A stretch of 64,000 nucleotides of DNA, from positions 29,784 through 93,783 of the forward strand of contig NZ_JAAFKG010000026.1 of NCBI RefSeq assembly GCF_013299185.1, read 5' to 3'. Position numbers and translations under genes: made by a program. Source of the stretch: Microcoleus sp. bin48.metabat.b7b8b9.023 (GTDB lineage: Bacteria; Cyanobacteriota; Cyanobacteriia; Cyanobacteriales; Microcoleaceae). The notes beneath the pieces were generated by a model that saw only the letters and a program-made list of their open reading frames with translations, had not been told where the DNA came from and ran no database searches. This document shows positions 54,389-62,890 of the stretch, piece after piece. Every line of letters starts with the position of its first letter. Positions within the stretch are counted from its first letter, which is position 1.

Positions 54389-55051
54389 TTAAGAGCGATC
54401 GACAAAAGAGCGAATTTTCCGCCACCAAACAGCCGGTGAATCCTCTGGGCGGTATTTGCGATCGAACATCGATAAAATTAGGGGCCAACCTCCCACCTTC
54501 GCACTCATCAACAAGTGCATTAGCAGACAAAACACCAATACCACCCAACCAGAGAGGTGCAAATAATACCAAACCTGTGTCAAATCCCCAGCCGGCAGCC
54601 ATTCTTCCTTAACCATACTGCCAGATGCGATCGCAAAAGTGAGCGCTAACAACATCAAAGTATTCACAATCCGGTGCAAACTGTACCACCAAATCGGTGT
54701 TCCCACCTGCGCCAGTTTGGCAAAAGAATCGGGCTGCACTAACCGTCTTTGACCTGCATACAAACTGTACAATGCAAAAGCAGGCATAAGTCCTAACAGC
54801 AACAGCTTGCCAAAAGTGCCGTGAATCCCGATAATGTCTGCAATCCGAGGCACGGGGACTTTCCCAAAGCGCCCGTCATAGGTGTTGTACACTATAAATG
54901 CGCTCAAAATTGATAAAAGGGCGATCGCCGCGTTAGCCCCGTGCAGTAATCTCAGTAGCAATGGTTGGTAAGGTCGAGATCGTGGCATTCTGAATTTTGC
55001 GACTTGATAAATAGTCTGCCATATAATACAGCTAATCCCGGAATTTTTCAA
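54389..55051 (-). CDS. Cytochrome b/b6- or b561-like membrane protein
   Basis: The 220-residue protein has four to five transmembrane helices. Histidines placed to ligate heme are visible: RLLHGANAAIALL, IGIHGTFGKLLLLG, SLHRIVNTL, YLHLSGWVVLVF and LLMHLLMS. That fits cytochrome b/b6-domain or b561-type electron carriers of cyanobacteria. A charged C-terminus (RPEDSPAVWWRKIRSF) should be cytoplasmic. Start choice: the frame opens at 55051, but ATG 54988 (MPRSRPYQPLLLRLLH) would begin closer to the first helix and is as likely. It is divergent from mntP; the interaction partner is unknown. Confidence 0.78.
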   Translation of the reverse strand: MKNSGISCIIWQTIYQVAKFRMPRSRPYQPLLLRLLHGANAAIALLSILSAFIVYNTYDGRFGKVPVPRIADIIGIHGTFGKLLLLGLMPAFALYSLYAGQRRLVQPDSFAKLAQVGTPIWWYSLHRIVNTLMLLALTFAIASGSMVKEEWLPAGDLTQVWYYLHLSGWVVLVFCLLMHLLMSAKVGGWPLILSMFDRKYRPEDSPAVWWRKIRSFVDRS

Positions 55052-55118
55052 CAGTCAATTGTGAAACAAATGTGACTTAAAAATGAATGGATTATGAAAT
55101 ATTGCTGTTTTACTAAAG

Positions 55119-55134
55119 TTTAGTGTAGACTAAA
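55119..55134 (+). promoter_or_regulatory. Inverted repeat upstream of mntP, candidate metal-regulator site
   Basis: TTTAGTGTAGACTAAA (6-bp arms) sits 47 bp upstream of the mntP ATG. It resembles DtxR/MntR-type operators only in outline. A second half site ACTAAA is at 55112-55117. It lies between divergent genes and may control either. Confidence 0.35.
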
Positions 55135-55180
55135 ACAGTCGGTGAGAATATTTACTTATAACATCTCAGAGTTAACAAAA

Positions 55181-55762
55181 ATGGATGCAGGCACTACCGT
55201 CTTTCTTTCCTTGGGATTAGCAGCAGATGCTTTTGCTGTTGCTGTTTCAAGTGGTATAGCAATCAAACACATGAAAGTCAATAAAGCTTTGAAAATCGCC
55301 TTATTTTTCGGTTGTTTTCAAGCTGTGATGCCCGTAATCGGATGGTTAATTGGTCTGACTTTTAGTTTCTTGATATCTGCGATCGACCATTGGATAGCTT
55401 TCGGGCTTTTGAGTTTCATTGGCGGTAGGATGATTTACCAATCGCTGCAAACCGAAGAAGGCGAGAAAAAGTTTAATCCCTTAGATACGGGGACTTTGAT
55501 AATGCTATCGGTAGCGACGAGTATCGATGCCCTCGCTGTTGGCATCGGATTTGCCGTCCTGAAAGATTCTATCGCTCCGGCGGTAGCTGCGATCGGATTT
55601 ATTACTTTCTTTTTAGCTTTTGCAGGCGTGTTTATCGGTCACAAGTGCGGCAACTTGTTTGCTAATAAAATTGAGATGTTGGGCGGGGCAATTTTGATTT
55701 TTATTGGCAGCAGAATCTTGTTTTTACACTTAACAGAAGTTCCATTAGTCATTGGTCATTAG
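55181..55762 (+). CDS. mntP: MntP-type manganese efflux pump
   Basis: The 193-residue inner-membrane protein has six transmembrane helices in two DUF204-like halves: FLSLGLAADAFAVAVSSGIA (first acidic motif), then ATSIDALAVGIGFAVL (second). The paired aspartates in LAADAFAV and SIDALAVG are those required for Mn2+ export in MntP. The ATG at 55181 (MDAGTTVF) is chosen over GTG 55142, which adds 13 polar residues. The last residues (VPLVIGH) and stop are read from ATTAGTCATT-type repeats. It exports Mn(II), important where photosystem II makes the demand high. Neighbour: divergent cytochrome b-like gene. Confidence 0.9.
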   Translation: MDAGTTVFLSLGLAADAFAVAVSSGIAIKHMKVNKALKIALFFGCFQAVMPVIGWLIGLTFSFLISAIDHWIAFGLLSFIGGRMIYQSLQTEEGEKKFNPLDTGTLIMLSVATSIDALAVGIGFAVLKDSIAPAVAAIGFITFFLAFAGVFIGHKCGNLFANKIEMLGGAILIFIGSRILFLHLTEVPLVIGH

Positions 55763-56100
55763 TTATGGGTTATTAGTTATTGGTTATTGGTTAGCAATTA
55801 TTTGCTTGGTAGTCATTAGTCGTTTTTCCCACCATAAGATCAGCAGTCTCAGAAGGTTCTAATTTCAAATGGCCAATTCCCAATCAATAACTATAGCCTT
55901 TCTCAAAAAGACGAGGTATGACTGACAGCTTATATAACCACTAGATTAAGAGGGCTTAAGCCCAACAACGTACCTCACTTTTTTGAGAACCGCTATACGA
56001 ATTACCAATGACAACTGTCAACTGCCAACTGCCAACTGCCAACTGACAACTGACCAAAAATGCTATAACAGCAATATTGCATTACAAGGATAAAAATTCC
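55763..56100. mobile_element. Intergenic region with MITE-like element F5 and heptamers
   Basis: F5 at 55892-55997 starts TATAGCCTTTCTCAAAAAGA and ends TTGAGAACCGCTATA. Its interior (GACTGACAGCTTATATAACC; GAGGGCTTAAGCCCAACAAC) matches F4. ATTAGTC/ATTGGTT units lie at 55745-55815, and CAACTGC or AACTGCC units at 56010-56050. Confidence 0.8.
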
Positions 56101-56655
56101 GTGCTAAAACTTTACGGCGGAGCCCGCAGCAGGGCCTCAATTGTCAAATGGTATCTCGAAGAAATAGCGGTTCCCTACGAATTTGTGCTGCTGGATATGC
56201 AAGCAGGGGCGCACTTGCAGCCAGAGTTTCTTGAAATTAACCCGATCGGCAAAGTGCCTGCTATTGTGGACGGAGATTTTAAACTTTGGGAATCCGGGGC
56301 AATTTTGCTGTATTTAGCTCAAAAATATGGTAAGATACCTGACACTGTGGAAAAACAAGCCGAAATTGTGCAGTGGGTTATCTTTGCTAACGCCACTCTC
56401 GGCCCGGGAATATTTGTCGAAGCCAGCCGCGATCGCGAAACCCCGAAATTGTTACAACCGTTAAATAGCATTTTCGAGAAACAGCAGTTTTTAATGGGCG
56501 ATGAATTCGGTGTCGCTGACGCAGCAGTCGGCTCGATGTTGATCTACATTCCGATGATGCTACAGGTAGATCTCAGTCCTTACCCGTCTGTTTTAGATTA
56601 CATGAAGCGGATCTCAGAAAGACCGGCATTTAAAATTGCGATGGGCGGGAGTTGA
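56101..56655 (+). CDS. Glutathione S-transferase family protein
   Basis: The 184-residue protein (GTG start at 56101, LKLYGGARSRASIVKW; an AAGGA site lies 12 bp upstream; the TTG at 56077 is less likely) has the thioredoxin-like N-domain with an active-site serine region (GARSRASIVKWYLEEI), the cis-proline loop NPIGKVPAIVDGD and the ESGAILLYLAQKYG motif. The helical C-domain follows (about 88-184) with the FGVADAAVGSM capping box. It likely detoxifies electrophiles or acts in redox regulation with glutathione. It is monocistronic. Confidence 0.88.
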   Translation: MLKLYGGARSRASIVKWYLEEIAVPYEFVLLDMQAGAHLQPEFLEINPIGKVPAIVDGDFKLWESGAILLYLAQKYGKIPDTVEKQAEIVQWVIFANATLGPGIFVEASRDRETPKLLQPLNSIFEKQQFLMGDEFGVADAAVGSMLIYIPMMLQVDLSPYPSVLDYMKRISERPAFKIAMGGS

Positions 56656-56881
56656 AGGAAAAGGGAAGAAGTCCGAGGGAAGTCGGAAGAAGGAAGAGGG
56701 CATTAGTGTCAACTTAACGTCTTATGTAGTGCCAGACTACTGTTTGACGCTATAGCCCAGATCCCCCCTAGCCCCCCTTGAAAAAGGGGGGGACAAGAGT
56801 ATTTTCTTGCGTCCCCACAAAACTTAACAGCTAAAAGCAGGGACAATTGGTGAATTGCCCCTGTTTTTAATGAAATGAAAC
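56656..56881. repeat. Intergenic with a C/G-run palindrome
   Basis: CCCCCCTAGCCCCCCTTGAA, then AAAGGGGGGG, forms a hairpin at about 56764-56793, the same type that is translated inside pheT. A GAAGGAAGAGGG stretch precedes it. The remainder is featureless. Confidence 0.8.
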
Positions 56882-57019
56882 TTATCTGAACCCGACAGCC
56901 GCTTGCCAGACAAAAGCCAGCAGCAAGAAAAACACGGGAATCACTGGCAAAACATTAATCAAAGGATCAAAGATCGCATAAGCTTCGGGGAGTTTAGCCA
57001 ACAGTAATGCAGCTTCCAT
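56882..57019 (-). CDS. psbK: Photosystem II reaction-center protein K
   Basis: This 45-residue gene is too short for most ORF screens. It reads [20 protein letters not shown], then [20 protein letters not shown] and AVGFR. The [13 protein letters not shown](N/V)VLP core with one transmembrane helix is the PsbK signature; mature PsbK begins at the lysine before LPEAY after removal of a short leader. The protein is a low-mass subunit bordering CP43 in photosystem II. It is directly downstream of tgt on the same strand, 60 bp apart, an arrangement known from other cyanobacteria, so the two are probably co-transcribed. The ATG is preceded by AGGTTGATTC (minus strand), a moderate ribosome site. 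Confidence 0.95.
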   Translation of the reverse strand: MEAALLLAKLPEAYAIFDPLINVLPVIPVFFLLLAFVWQAAVGFR

Positions 57020-57079
57020 GAATCAACCTACCTATCCAACAGAATTTTCATAATTGTCGCATATCTTCACCAAAGCCAA

Positions 57080-58210
57080 TCACGATCGATCGACAGTTGG
57101 TGCCAGCCAGTGGGCAAACTCTTCAGTAAATCGATCGGCCAAAATCGCCTCCCGCATCCTCCCGGTAAAGCGAATCAACTCTGTCACGTTGTGCAGCGCC
57201 AGCAAAGTATAGCTGAGTGCTTCCTTCGCCCGCGCCAAATGCGCCAAATAAGCCCGACTGAATTTTTGGCAGGTATAGCAAGGACAAGACTCATCCAGCG
57301 GAGCAAAATCCTCCCGAAACCGAGCATTTTTTAAATTCCAACGTTCCCCGCGCACAAAAGCTGTGCCGTGACGGCCCAGCCGAGTCGGAATCACGCAATC
57401 AAACATATCTACGCCACTCGCCACAGCCAAGGCCATTTCGCGATAGGTGCCAATCCCCATTAAATAACGGGGTTTATTTGCCGGTAACAGGGGCGCAGTA
57501 ACTCTCACAATATCTGCGATCAAATCCCCCGATTCGCCGACGCTAACTCCGCCGATCGCATAACCGGGCAAATCTAAGTCTATCAACTGGTTCGCCGCGC
57601 GCGATCGCAAATCGGGGAAAACGCCCCCCTGGACGATGCCGAACAAAGCTTGCTCCGGGCGCGAGTGAGCTTGCATACAGCGTTGCAGCCAGCGGTAAGT
57701 GCGGTCTGTAGCCGCCTCCACCTCATCCCGTGTAGCGGGGTAAGGCGGACACTCGTCGAAGGCCATAATCACGTCAGCGCCCAACTCGTTCTGAATCTCG
57801 ATCGACTTTTCCGGCGTTAAATTAATGATGCGGCCGTCGCGGGGAGCTCGAAAAGTCACCCCATTCTCAGAAATAGTCCGCATTTGGCTCAAGCTAAACA
57901 CCTGAAAGCCGCCCGAATCCGTCAGAATCGGGCCAGGCCAAGCCATAAATTTGTGCAATCCGCCGGCGCCTGCGACAATCGCTTCCCCGGGCTGCAAGTG
58001 CAAGTGATAAGTATTTGCCAAAACCATTTGAGAGCCCGCGTCCTCAAGATGTGCTGGTGTCAAGGTTTTGACATTAGCCAGCGTCCCCACCGGCATAAAT
58101 TTAGGCGTTTCCACAATACCGTGGGGAGTCGAAAAAACCCCTGCACGTGCTTGGGTATGGCTGCAATTAGCCTGACATTTAAAAGAAAATTTTGCCTTGT
58201 CTTCAGTCAT
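57080..58210 (-). CDS. tgt: Queuine/preQ1 tRNA-ribosyltransferase
   Basis: The 376-residue enzyme swaps guanine at the wobble position of GUN anticodons for preQ1 on the way to queuosine. Seen: [13 protein letters not shown] with the general-base Asp, [30 protein letters not shown], the nucleophile Asp region [17 protein letters not shown], and a zinc site [17 protein letters not shown] with three Cys and a His. It matches the bacterial family in length and order. The start is ATG 58210. psbK follows in the same operon. Confidence 0.96.
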   Translation of the reverse strand: MTEDKAKFSFKCQANCSHTQARAGVFSTPHGIVETPKFMPVGTLANVKTLTPAHLEDAGSQMVLANTYHLHLQPGEAIVAGAGGLHKFMAWPGPILTDSGGFQVFSLSQMRTISENGVTFRAPRDGRIINLTPEKSIEIQNELGADVIMAFDECPPYPATRDEVEAATDRTYRWLQRCMQAHSRPEQALFGIVQGGVFPDLRSRAANQLIDLDLPGYAIGGVSVGESGDLIADIVRVTAPLLPANKPRYLMGIGTYREMALAVASGVDMFDCVIPTRLGRHGTAFVRGERWNLKNARFREDFAPLDESCPCYTCQKFSRAYLAHLARAKEALSYTLLALHNVTELIRFTGRMREAILADRFTEEFAHWLAPTVDRS

Positions 58211-58431
58211 TAGTCACCGTCGATCGTTCACCGCTACTGGGCAGTCCGTGTTATCTAATCTATTGTTGTTGACATCGCGACAAAAAAAACCATGACCCCG
58301 CCCAAAAACGGAGACAAGTTTCCGACAATTGTCGTGGAGGGCAAAAAATTTTAGATTTTAGTTCTACCTCCGATATTCACGGCGCTGCGAGTAAATCTAA
58401 AATCTAAAATCTAAAATCGACTGACTGACGA
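58211..58431. other. Intergenic region between two minus-strand genes
   Basis: AAATCTAAAATCTAAAATCT units lie at 58395-58414, and TTAGATTTTAG at 58350 is complementary, forming a possible hairpin. It probably contains the tgt promoter. No gene was found. Confidence 0.6.
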
Positions 58432-58881
58432 TTAAAACGGGGAATCATCCTCATCCAATTGCAGATCCCAGTTGCCTGAGAGTACCTGATCGACCACCGC
58501 ATCTAAAGCCGCAGCATTTAAATTCCGGGCGACTTGCTCTTGCAAAGGATTGGAAAGGGGAATTAACCTCAACTGCCGTCCCTCTTGAATCAGGTCAAAA
58601 TAAGCACCTTCTTCAGGAGAATGTTTCAGTTCCAGGTAATCAAAACTATATACGTTCAAATAAAGCGCGTGGTTGGCAATCAGAGTAGAGCGATCGGGAT
58701 TCGCGAAGACTTCGAGCACATAACCTTCCCCTTCGTTGTAAATCTTGCCATCTTGTATGTGAACGTAACGGACACGTCCTAAATCAAACAGCAATCTTTT
58801 GATATCGCGTTTGTTGACGACAATGCCAGTATCGATGATGCAAGGAGCAACTACCCTGTTATTCAATTGGTCGTGACTCAT
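58432..58881 (-). CDS. Conserved hypothetical protein with acidic C-terminus
   Basis: The 149-residue protein (MSHDQLNNRVVAPCIIDTGI) shows no domain I can name. Features are an N-terminal VAPCIIDTGIVVNKRDIKRL, a beta-rich centre (GYVLEVFANPDRSTLIANHA), helices with LQEQVARNLNAAALDAVVDQ, and an acidic end (LQLDEDDSPF) reminiscent of SSB-like tails that contact other proteins. It looks like a cyanobacterial conserved protein. It sits between tgt and cobS, divergent to the latter. Function is unknown. Confidence 0.72.
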   Translation of the reverse strand: MSHDQLNNRVVAPCIIDTGIVVNKRDIKRLLFDLGRVRYVHIQDGKIYNEGEGYVLEVFANPDRSTLIANHALYLNVYSFDYLELKHSPEEGAYFDLIQEGRQLRLIPLSNPLQEQVARNLNAAALDAVVDQVLSGNWDLQLDEDDSPF

Positions 58882-59140
58882 GGAGCAAAAGCCTCTGTTG
58901 TAGTATGTTCCCGTCTAGGAAGTCATGGAGTTAGCTAGAATTCTGGGTACGGGAAACGCGGGTAGTGAGTTTAGCCATTTTAGATTGGGATCTTCGGGAT
59001 CGCTGCCGGCAGAGGTTTTCCGGGGAAAAGAACTCGGGCAGGAGGAATACCCGATCCAAAGGACTTGGGTGTTACAGTTCCAATTCTGGCACAGGCTAAT
59101 GAATTAGCAACCGCATACAAGATGAAAAATTTTCTATCTT
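58882..59140. other. Divergent intergenic region before cobS
   Basis: G/C-richer than neighbouring spacers. An open frame at 58925-59107 (MELARILGTGNAGSEF...) is not recognised and is rated doubtful. Segments such as CTGCCGGCAGAGG fold locally, but a cobalamin riboswitch is not recognised despite cobS being downstream. Confidence 0.45.
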
Positions 59141-59938
59141 ATGATGGATGATAAATTGGTTCGCTCTACGATCGACTTTTTCCGGAATCAAGGTGCTGCC
59201 ATCGCAGCCGCAGTCGCTTTTTATACTTGCTTGCCGGTACCGATGTCTTGGACTTTGGAGTTTCGGGGCATTGCTCGCTTGGCACCGGCGATCGGGCTTT
59301 TGATAGGTGGGATGCTGGGACTGGCGGATTTTGGCTTGCAGTTGTTGGGTATGCCTGCTCTGACTCGATCGGCCTTGGTGGTAGTTTTGGGTATTGCCAT
59401 CACTGGCGGGCTGCACCTAGACGGGGCTATGGACGCGGCGGACGGACTGGCCGTCCCCGACCCGGTTCGCAGGCTGGAAGTGATGCGGGACAGTGTTACA
59501 GGGGCCTTTGGAGCGATGGCTGCGATCGCGATCGTCCTGCTCAAAACTGCCGCGCTCTCGGACTTGAGTAACTATCGGTGGTTGGCTTTGATGGGTGTGG
59601 CGGGTTGGGGGAGGTGGGGTCAACTGGTGGCGATCGCCCGCTATCCGTATCTCCGCCCGGAGGGTAAGGGAGCTTTTCATAAAGAATCGATTTATTCACC
59701 TTTTGATTTTATCCCAGGAGTGCTGTTGTTGCTAAGTTTGAGCGTGCTGCAAGTTGTCTTGGAGGGCGATCGCTGGCTGTTGGCGGTGGGGATGGCTTTG
59801 GGGGGAAGTGCGATCGGAATTTTTGCGGGTGCCTGGTTTAACCACCGTTTGGGCGGTCACACGGGCGATACTTACGGTGCTGTAGTCGAGTGGACTGAGG
59901 CTTTGTTGCTGTGTCTTTTGGCGGCATTGCAAGGGTAA
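59141..59938 (+). CDS. cobS: Adenosylcobinamide-GDP ribazoletransferase
   Basis: The 265-residue integral membrane enzyme joins adenosylcobinamide-GDP with alpha-ribazole, the last assembly step of cobalamin (pseudocobalamin in many cyanobacteria). The N-terminus [15 protein letters not shown] fits, and the key motif [19 protein letters not shown] holds the Asp pair that binds Mg2+ and substrate; [20 protein letters not shown] and [20 protein letters not shown] are also family blocks. About six transmembrane helices are expected. No other cob gene is adjacent. Confidence 0.93.
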   Translation: MMDDKLVRSTIDFFRNQGAAIAAAVAFYTCLPVPMSWTLEFRGIARLAPAIGLLIGGMLGLADFGLQLLGMPALTRSALVVVLGIAITGGLHLDGAMDAADGLAVPDPVRRLEVMRDSVTGAFGAMAAIAIVLLKTAALSDLSNYRWLALMGVAGWGRWGQLVAIARYPYLRPEGKGAFHKESIYSPFDFIPGVLLLLSLSVLQVVLEGDRWLLAVGMALGGSAIGIFAGAWFNHRLGGHTGDTYGAVVEWTEALLLCLLAALQG

Positions 59939-59943
59939 AGATA

Positions 59944-60003
59944 ATTCGGCGATTGAAATCGCTGCTAAACAAACGAAGTCTGCCTCCGCAGACTAAGAGG
60001 TGG
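59944..60003. repeat. Diverged GGCGGTTGAAACCGC element, copy 4
   Basis: TCGGCGATTGAAATCGCTGC, AACGAAGTCTGCCTCCGCAG and ACTAAGAGGTGG: the left arm and inner CTGCCTCCGCAG match the other copies with several changes. It lies directly after cobS. Confidence 0.7.
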
Positions 60004-60095
60004 AAATCCGCACTCAACAGCAAGGATTTTCATCCTGTTTGCTGGCAATGGCCACGCTAGATTAGATACAGCAAACCTCAATCTTCTAAAAAGCT

Positions 60096-60395
60096 ATGGA
60101 ATATTTAATTGGTGCGATCGTTCTGGGAATGCTGATTTGGGCTGGGATCGAGATTGTCCAAACAGTCCGCAACTGGGAACCGAATCAATCTGAGTTTAAC
60201 AAGAAGATGCAAGCCGAAATGGGCCAGTACGAAGCTAATGGTTTTGTAGCTGACGGCGCGATCGATTCTGGGGCGAAAACAGTCGGACACGCACTCCACG
60301 CCAGCCACTGTGCCGCCGAAGCCGCGGGTTGCGAAGCTACTCCAAGTGCGATCGCCCATGCTGCTGAAAGCTTATCGCACCTGCTGCACCATTAA
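60096..60395 (+). CDS. Small membrane-anchored protein with His/Cys-rich tail
   Basis: The 99-residue protein starts with one transmembrane helix (about 4-22; LIGAIVLGMLIWAGIEIVQ), followed by a polar helix (NWEPNQSEFNKKMQAEMGQY) and a C-terminal region rich in His, Ala and Cys (VGHALHASHCAAEAAGC, SLSHLLHH). The His/Cys spacing could bind a metal ion, but no family is recognised. It is monocistronic, between cobS and a large tandem repeat. It is kept as a gene because of its clear helix and good codon pattern with HIP1 sites. Confidence 0.6.
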   Translation: MEYLIGAIVLGMLIWAGIEIVQTVRNWEPNQSEFNKKMQAEMGQYEANGFVADGAIDSGAKTVGHALHASHCAAEAAGCEATPSAIAHAAESLSHLLHH

Positions 60396-60431
60396 TATCA
60401 TTTCAAAAGTCACGACGACAATTAAATAAAT

Positions 60432-60707
60432 AGGTTCGTAGTGAGGACTTCAGTCCTCTCTCCTTTGATGAGGACTGAAGTCCTCACTACCAACTTTATG
60501 AGGTTTGTAGTGAGGACTTCAGTCCTCTCTCCTTTGATGAGGACTGAAGTCCTCACTACAAACTTTATGAGGTTTGTAGTAAAGACTTCAGTCCTCTCTC
60601 CTTTGATGAGGACTGAAGTCCTCACTACAAACTTTATGAGGTTCGTAGTGAGGACTTCAGTCCTCTCTCCTTTGATTAGGACTGAAGTCCTCACTACAAA
60701 CTTTATC
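60432..60707. repeat. Four 69-bp palindromic units in tandem
   Basis: Units start AGGTTCGTAG or AGGTTTGTAG at 60432, 60501, 60570 and 60639. Each holds arms GTAGTGAGGACTTCAGTCCT and the complement AGGACTGAAGTCCTCACTAC around CTCTCCTTTGATG-like spacers, then AACTTTATG. Single copies of related hairpins lie near 3715, 26731, 34343, 40878 and 42185. Open frames on both strands are shadows. Confidence 0.95.
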
Positions 60708-60792
60708 GCAGTATTTATGCTGATTGACTAAAAGATTCCGGTTTTAAATGAATGGAAAATGCAGCAGCAAATTTTCCATTCATTCTCAATCT

Positions 60793-62541
60793 TTACGCTT
60801 TCGGCTCAACCCAAAACGTCATCCCCTCAACCCTCAAACCTTTGCCGCGAGTGCCGCAATATTGACCGTTAGAACCAACAGGAGTATCGCCCACATTTTG
60901 AATGTGAGCGGTGTAAAATACATCGTAATTATCAGCTTGCGCCCCAGTCAGCCGTGCGGCAAATCCTTCAATGCGCTTGGCTTTACCCCGGAAACCGGCT
61001 AATTCCCCTTCCTCAATCCAAGCAGTATCGCCAACTCCTTCAACGTGAGCCATGTACTGCAAATTTAAACCGGGAACCGGAGGCTCTATTTTAATTTGAA
61101 AACCTTCGATTCGGCGGCCTTGAGCTTTGGTACCGGCGTATTCTTTATCGTTAAAAGTGCGATCGCCAATTCCTTGAATGTGCGCCAACACTTTCAAACC
61201 CACAGGCCCCACAACTTGAGAACTCGCAGACGGCGCAATCCAAACCCTGATCCCTTCTATTCTCAAACCTTTGCCGCGAGTGCCGCAATATTCGCCGTTG
61301 GAGGACACGTTGGTGTCGCCGATATTCTGAATGTGAGCAGTATAAAATACGTCATACTTATCAGCTTGCGGCCCACTCAACCGCACGGCAAATCCTTCAA
61401 TTCGTTTCGCTTTACCGCGAAAACCGGCTAATCCCCCTTCGCTAATCCAAGGGGTATCGCCAACACCTTCGACATGAGCCATATACTCGACTGTTAAGCC
61501 AGAAATTTGTGGCTCGATATTAATTTGAAATCCTTCAACGCGGAGGCCTTTACCCTTAGTGCCAGCGTATTCTTGAGCGCTAAAAGTGCGATCGCCAATT
61601 CCTTGAATGTGCGCCAAAACTTTCAATCCCAAACCGCCCTCTACAGGCACTTGTTGAATCTCGCGAGGTGCCCCAAACACAATGTTGCCGAAACCGGTTG
61701 CTTGGAGAGATTTAGGTACTTCCACACTAGGAACGATAATCACCTCGTGCATGGGCGCCGTCGCGGCGGGAGATTCCAAAATTTGGATTTGTGGTGCAAC
61801 TGTAACTTGTTTCGGCGCGACATTTCCCGACGGGATGATAATAACTTCGGGCAGAGGTTCGGCGCTGATTTTTGGTTCGGTTGCTGCTTGAAATACGGGC
61901 TCGACTTTCGCAGGTGCTGCTTTTACCATCTGGGAAATGGTTAATTTGCCTCGGGAAATGGCGACGGCTATTTGTTTCCCAAAAGCGGCGCTGACTGTTT
62001 CTTCGAGAATCACCCACTGTTCGTCATCTAGTTTGTCTTGCTGTTCCACCAGGGCGAGGACTGCTGCAACTGGGTGTTTGCCGCTAACTAAGGATTCTGC
62101 GTCGGAATGCAGTTGAGTCGGGGTTGATTCGGAAATGGCGCGGTGAAGTTCCCGAGCTCTGCCATGAACTGATTGTAAGGGCGCGAAGTCGCTTTGTTCG
62201 CGGTGGGCGATCGCCAATACTCGATCGAGCACTTGCAAAGCTGCGTCGCGAATTCCTGCTTTACCTGCGGAAGCTGTGGCTGTCTCGACTAAGTTTTGAA
62301 TGTCTTTGAGGGAAGCAATTTCCCCTGGGGCAAGGGCGGATTTATTGAGCTCGAGTGCTTTTGTTTGGACTTCTGCAAAGTTTCGGCTGTAGGCGCTAAT
62401 TTCTTGAAGTAAGCTGTCCGAGGGAGGAAAGCCCGAGTCTTGCAGTTGTGTGGCTGCTCTTGACAGGCGATCGGCTAAATTAGCATAAGTTTCCGATAAT
62501 CTGGCTATTTGTTGTAACAAATCTTTATGTGGTGCTTCCAT
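60793..62541 (-). CDS. Protein with six ChW-like repeats in two near-identical triplets
   Basis: The 582-residue protein has an alpha-helical N-terminal region (about 1-215), a Pro/Val linker with PEVIIIPSGNV and HEVIIVPSVEV, and from about 315 six units of a Clostridial hydrophobic W-like fold: LKVLAHIQGIGD..YAGTKGKGLRVEGFQINI type, then YMAHVEGVGD..LAGFRGKAKRIEGF, then VFYTAHIQNIGD..YCGTRGKGLR(I/V)EG. The three kinds occur in order twice. Canonical units have GW where these have GxGD; the hallmark Trp is mostly missing. ChW domains are extracellular carbohydrate- or surface-related in clostridia, yet no signal peptide is visible here. A role in surface binding is speculative. Confidence 0.82.
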   Translation of the reverse strand: MEAPHKDLLQQIARLSETYANLADRLSRAATQLQDSGFPPSDSLLQEISAYSRNFAEVQTKALELNKSALAPGEIASLKDIQNLVETATASAGKAGIRDAALQVLDRVLAIAHREQSDFAPLQSVHGRARELHRAISESTPTQLHSDAESLVSGKHPVAAVLALVEQQDKLDDEQWVILEETVSAAFGKQIAVAISRGKLTISQMVKAAPAKVEPVFQAATEPKISAEPLPEVIIIPSGNVAPKQVTVAPQIQILESPAATAPMHEVIIVPSVEVPKSLQATGFGNIVFGAPREIQQVPVEGGLGLKVLAHIQGIGDRTFSAQEYAGTKGKGLRVEGFQINIEPQISGLTVEYMAHVEGVGDTPWISEGGLAGFRGKAKRIEGFAVRLSGPQADKYDVFYTAHIQNIGDTNVSSNGEYCGTRGKGLRIEGIRVWIAPSASSQVVGPVGLKVLAHIQGIGDRTFNDKEYAGTKAQGRRIEGFQIKIEPPVPGLNLQYMAHVEGVGDTAWIEEGELAGFRGKAKRIEGFAARLTGAQADNYDVFYTAHIQNVGDTPVGSNGQYCGTRGKGLRVEGMTFWVEPKA

Positions 62542-62890
62542 AGGTCTTGCCGTAAATATTTAACTTGCTGATTATAGACGGTGAGAGCCTTCTGAAGGTA
62601 GAAGGCAGTAGTCATTAGTCATTAGTCATTAGTCATTAGTTATTAGTTCCAGGGAAGAAGAAGAAAAATGCTCCCCTCTCCCCCCTCCCCCCCTCTCCCC
62701 CAATCTCCCAATCTTCCAATCTCCCCCAACTGTCAACTGTCAACTGTCAACTGTCAACTGTTGAACCCCTCTCCCTCGTGATCCATGTCACACCCGTGCA
62801 AACACTTAGTCACACTTTGCGAGTCCGGCTGTCACGGCCGGCCCTTAAAAATGTCACACAAATTGAGCAATAGCCGTCACTGCGGAGTCA
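62542..62890. repeat. Heptamer repeats between the ChW-like gene and the small paralogues
   Basis: ATTAGTC units (62612-62645), CTCCCCC-rich units (62668-62725), CAACTGT units (62728-62762). Then CACACCCGTGCAAACACTTA and GGCTGTCACGGCCGGCCC hairpin-like DNA at about 62827-62845. The promoter of the downstream gene is probably in the last 60 bp. Confidence 0.85.

Noticed and set aside
58925..59107. 60-residue frame upstream of cobS
   Set aside because: No recognised pattern and no clear ribosome site; it could be real but cannot be supported.
58882..59140. Cobalamin riboswitch before cobS
   Set aside because: No conserved B12-box or core sequence was recognised.
60422..60731. Frames encoding MRTSVLSPLM-like repeats on both strands
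   Set aside because: They derive from the 69-bp palindromic tandem repeat.
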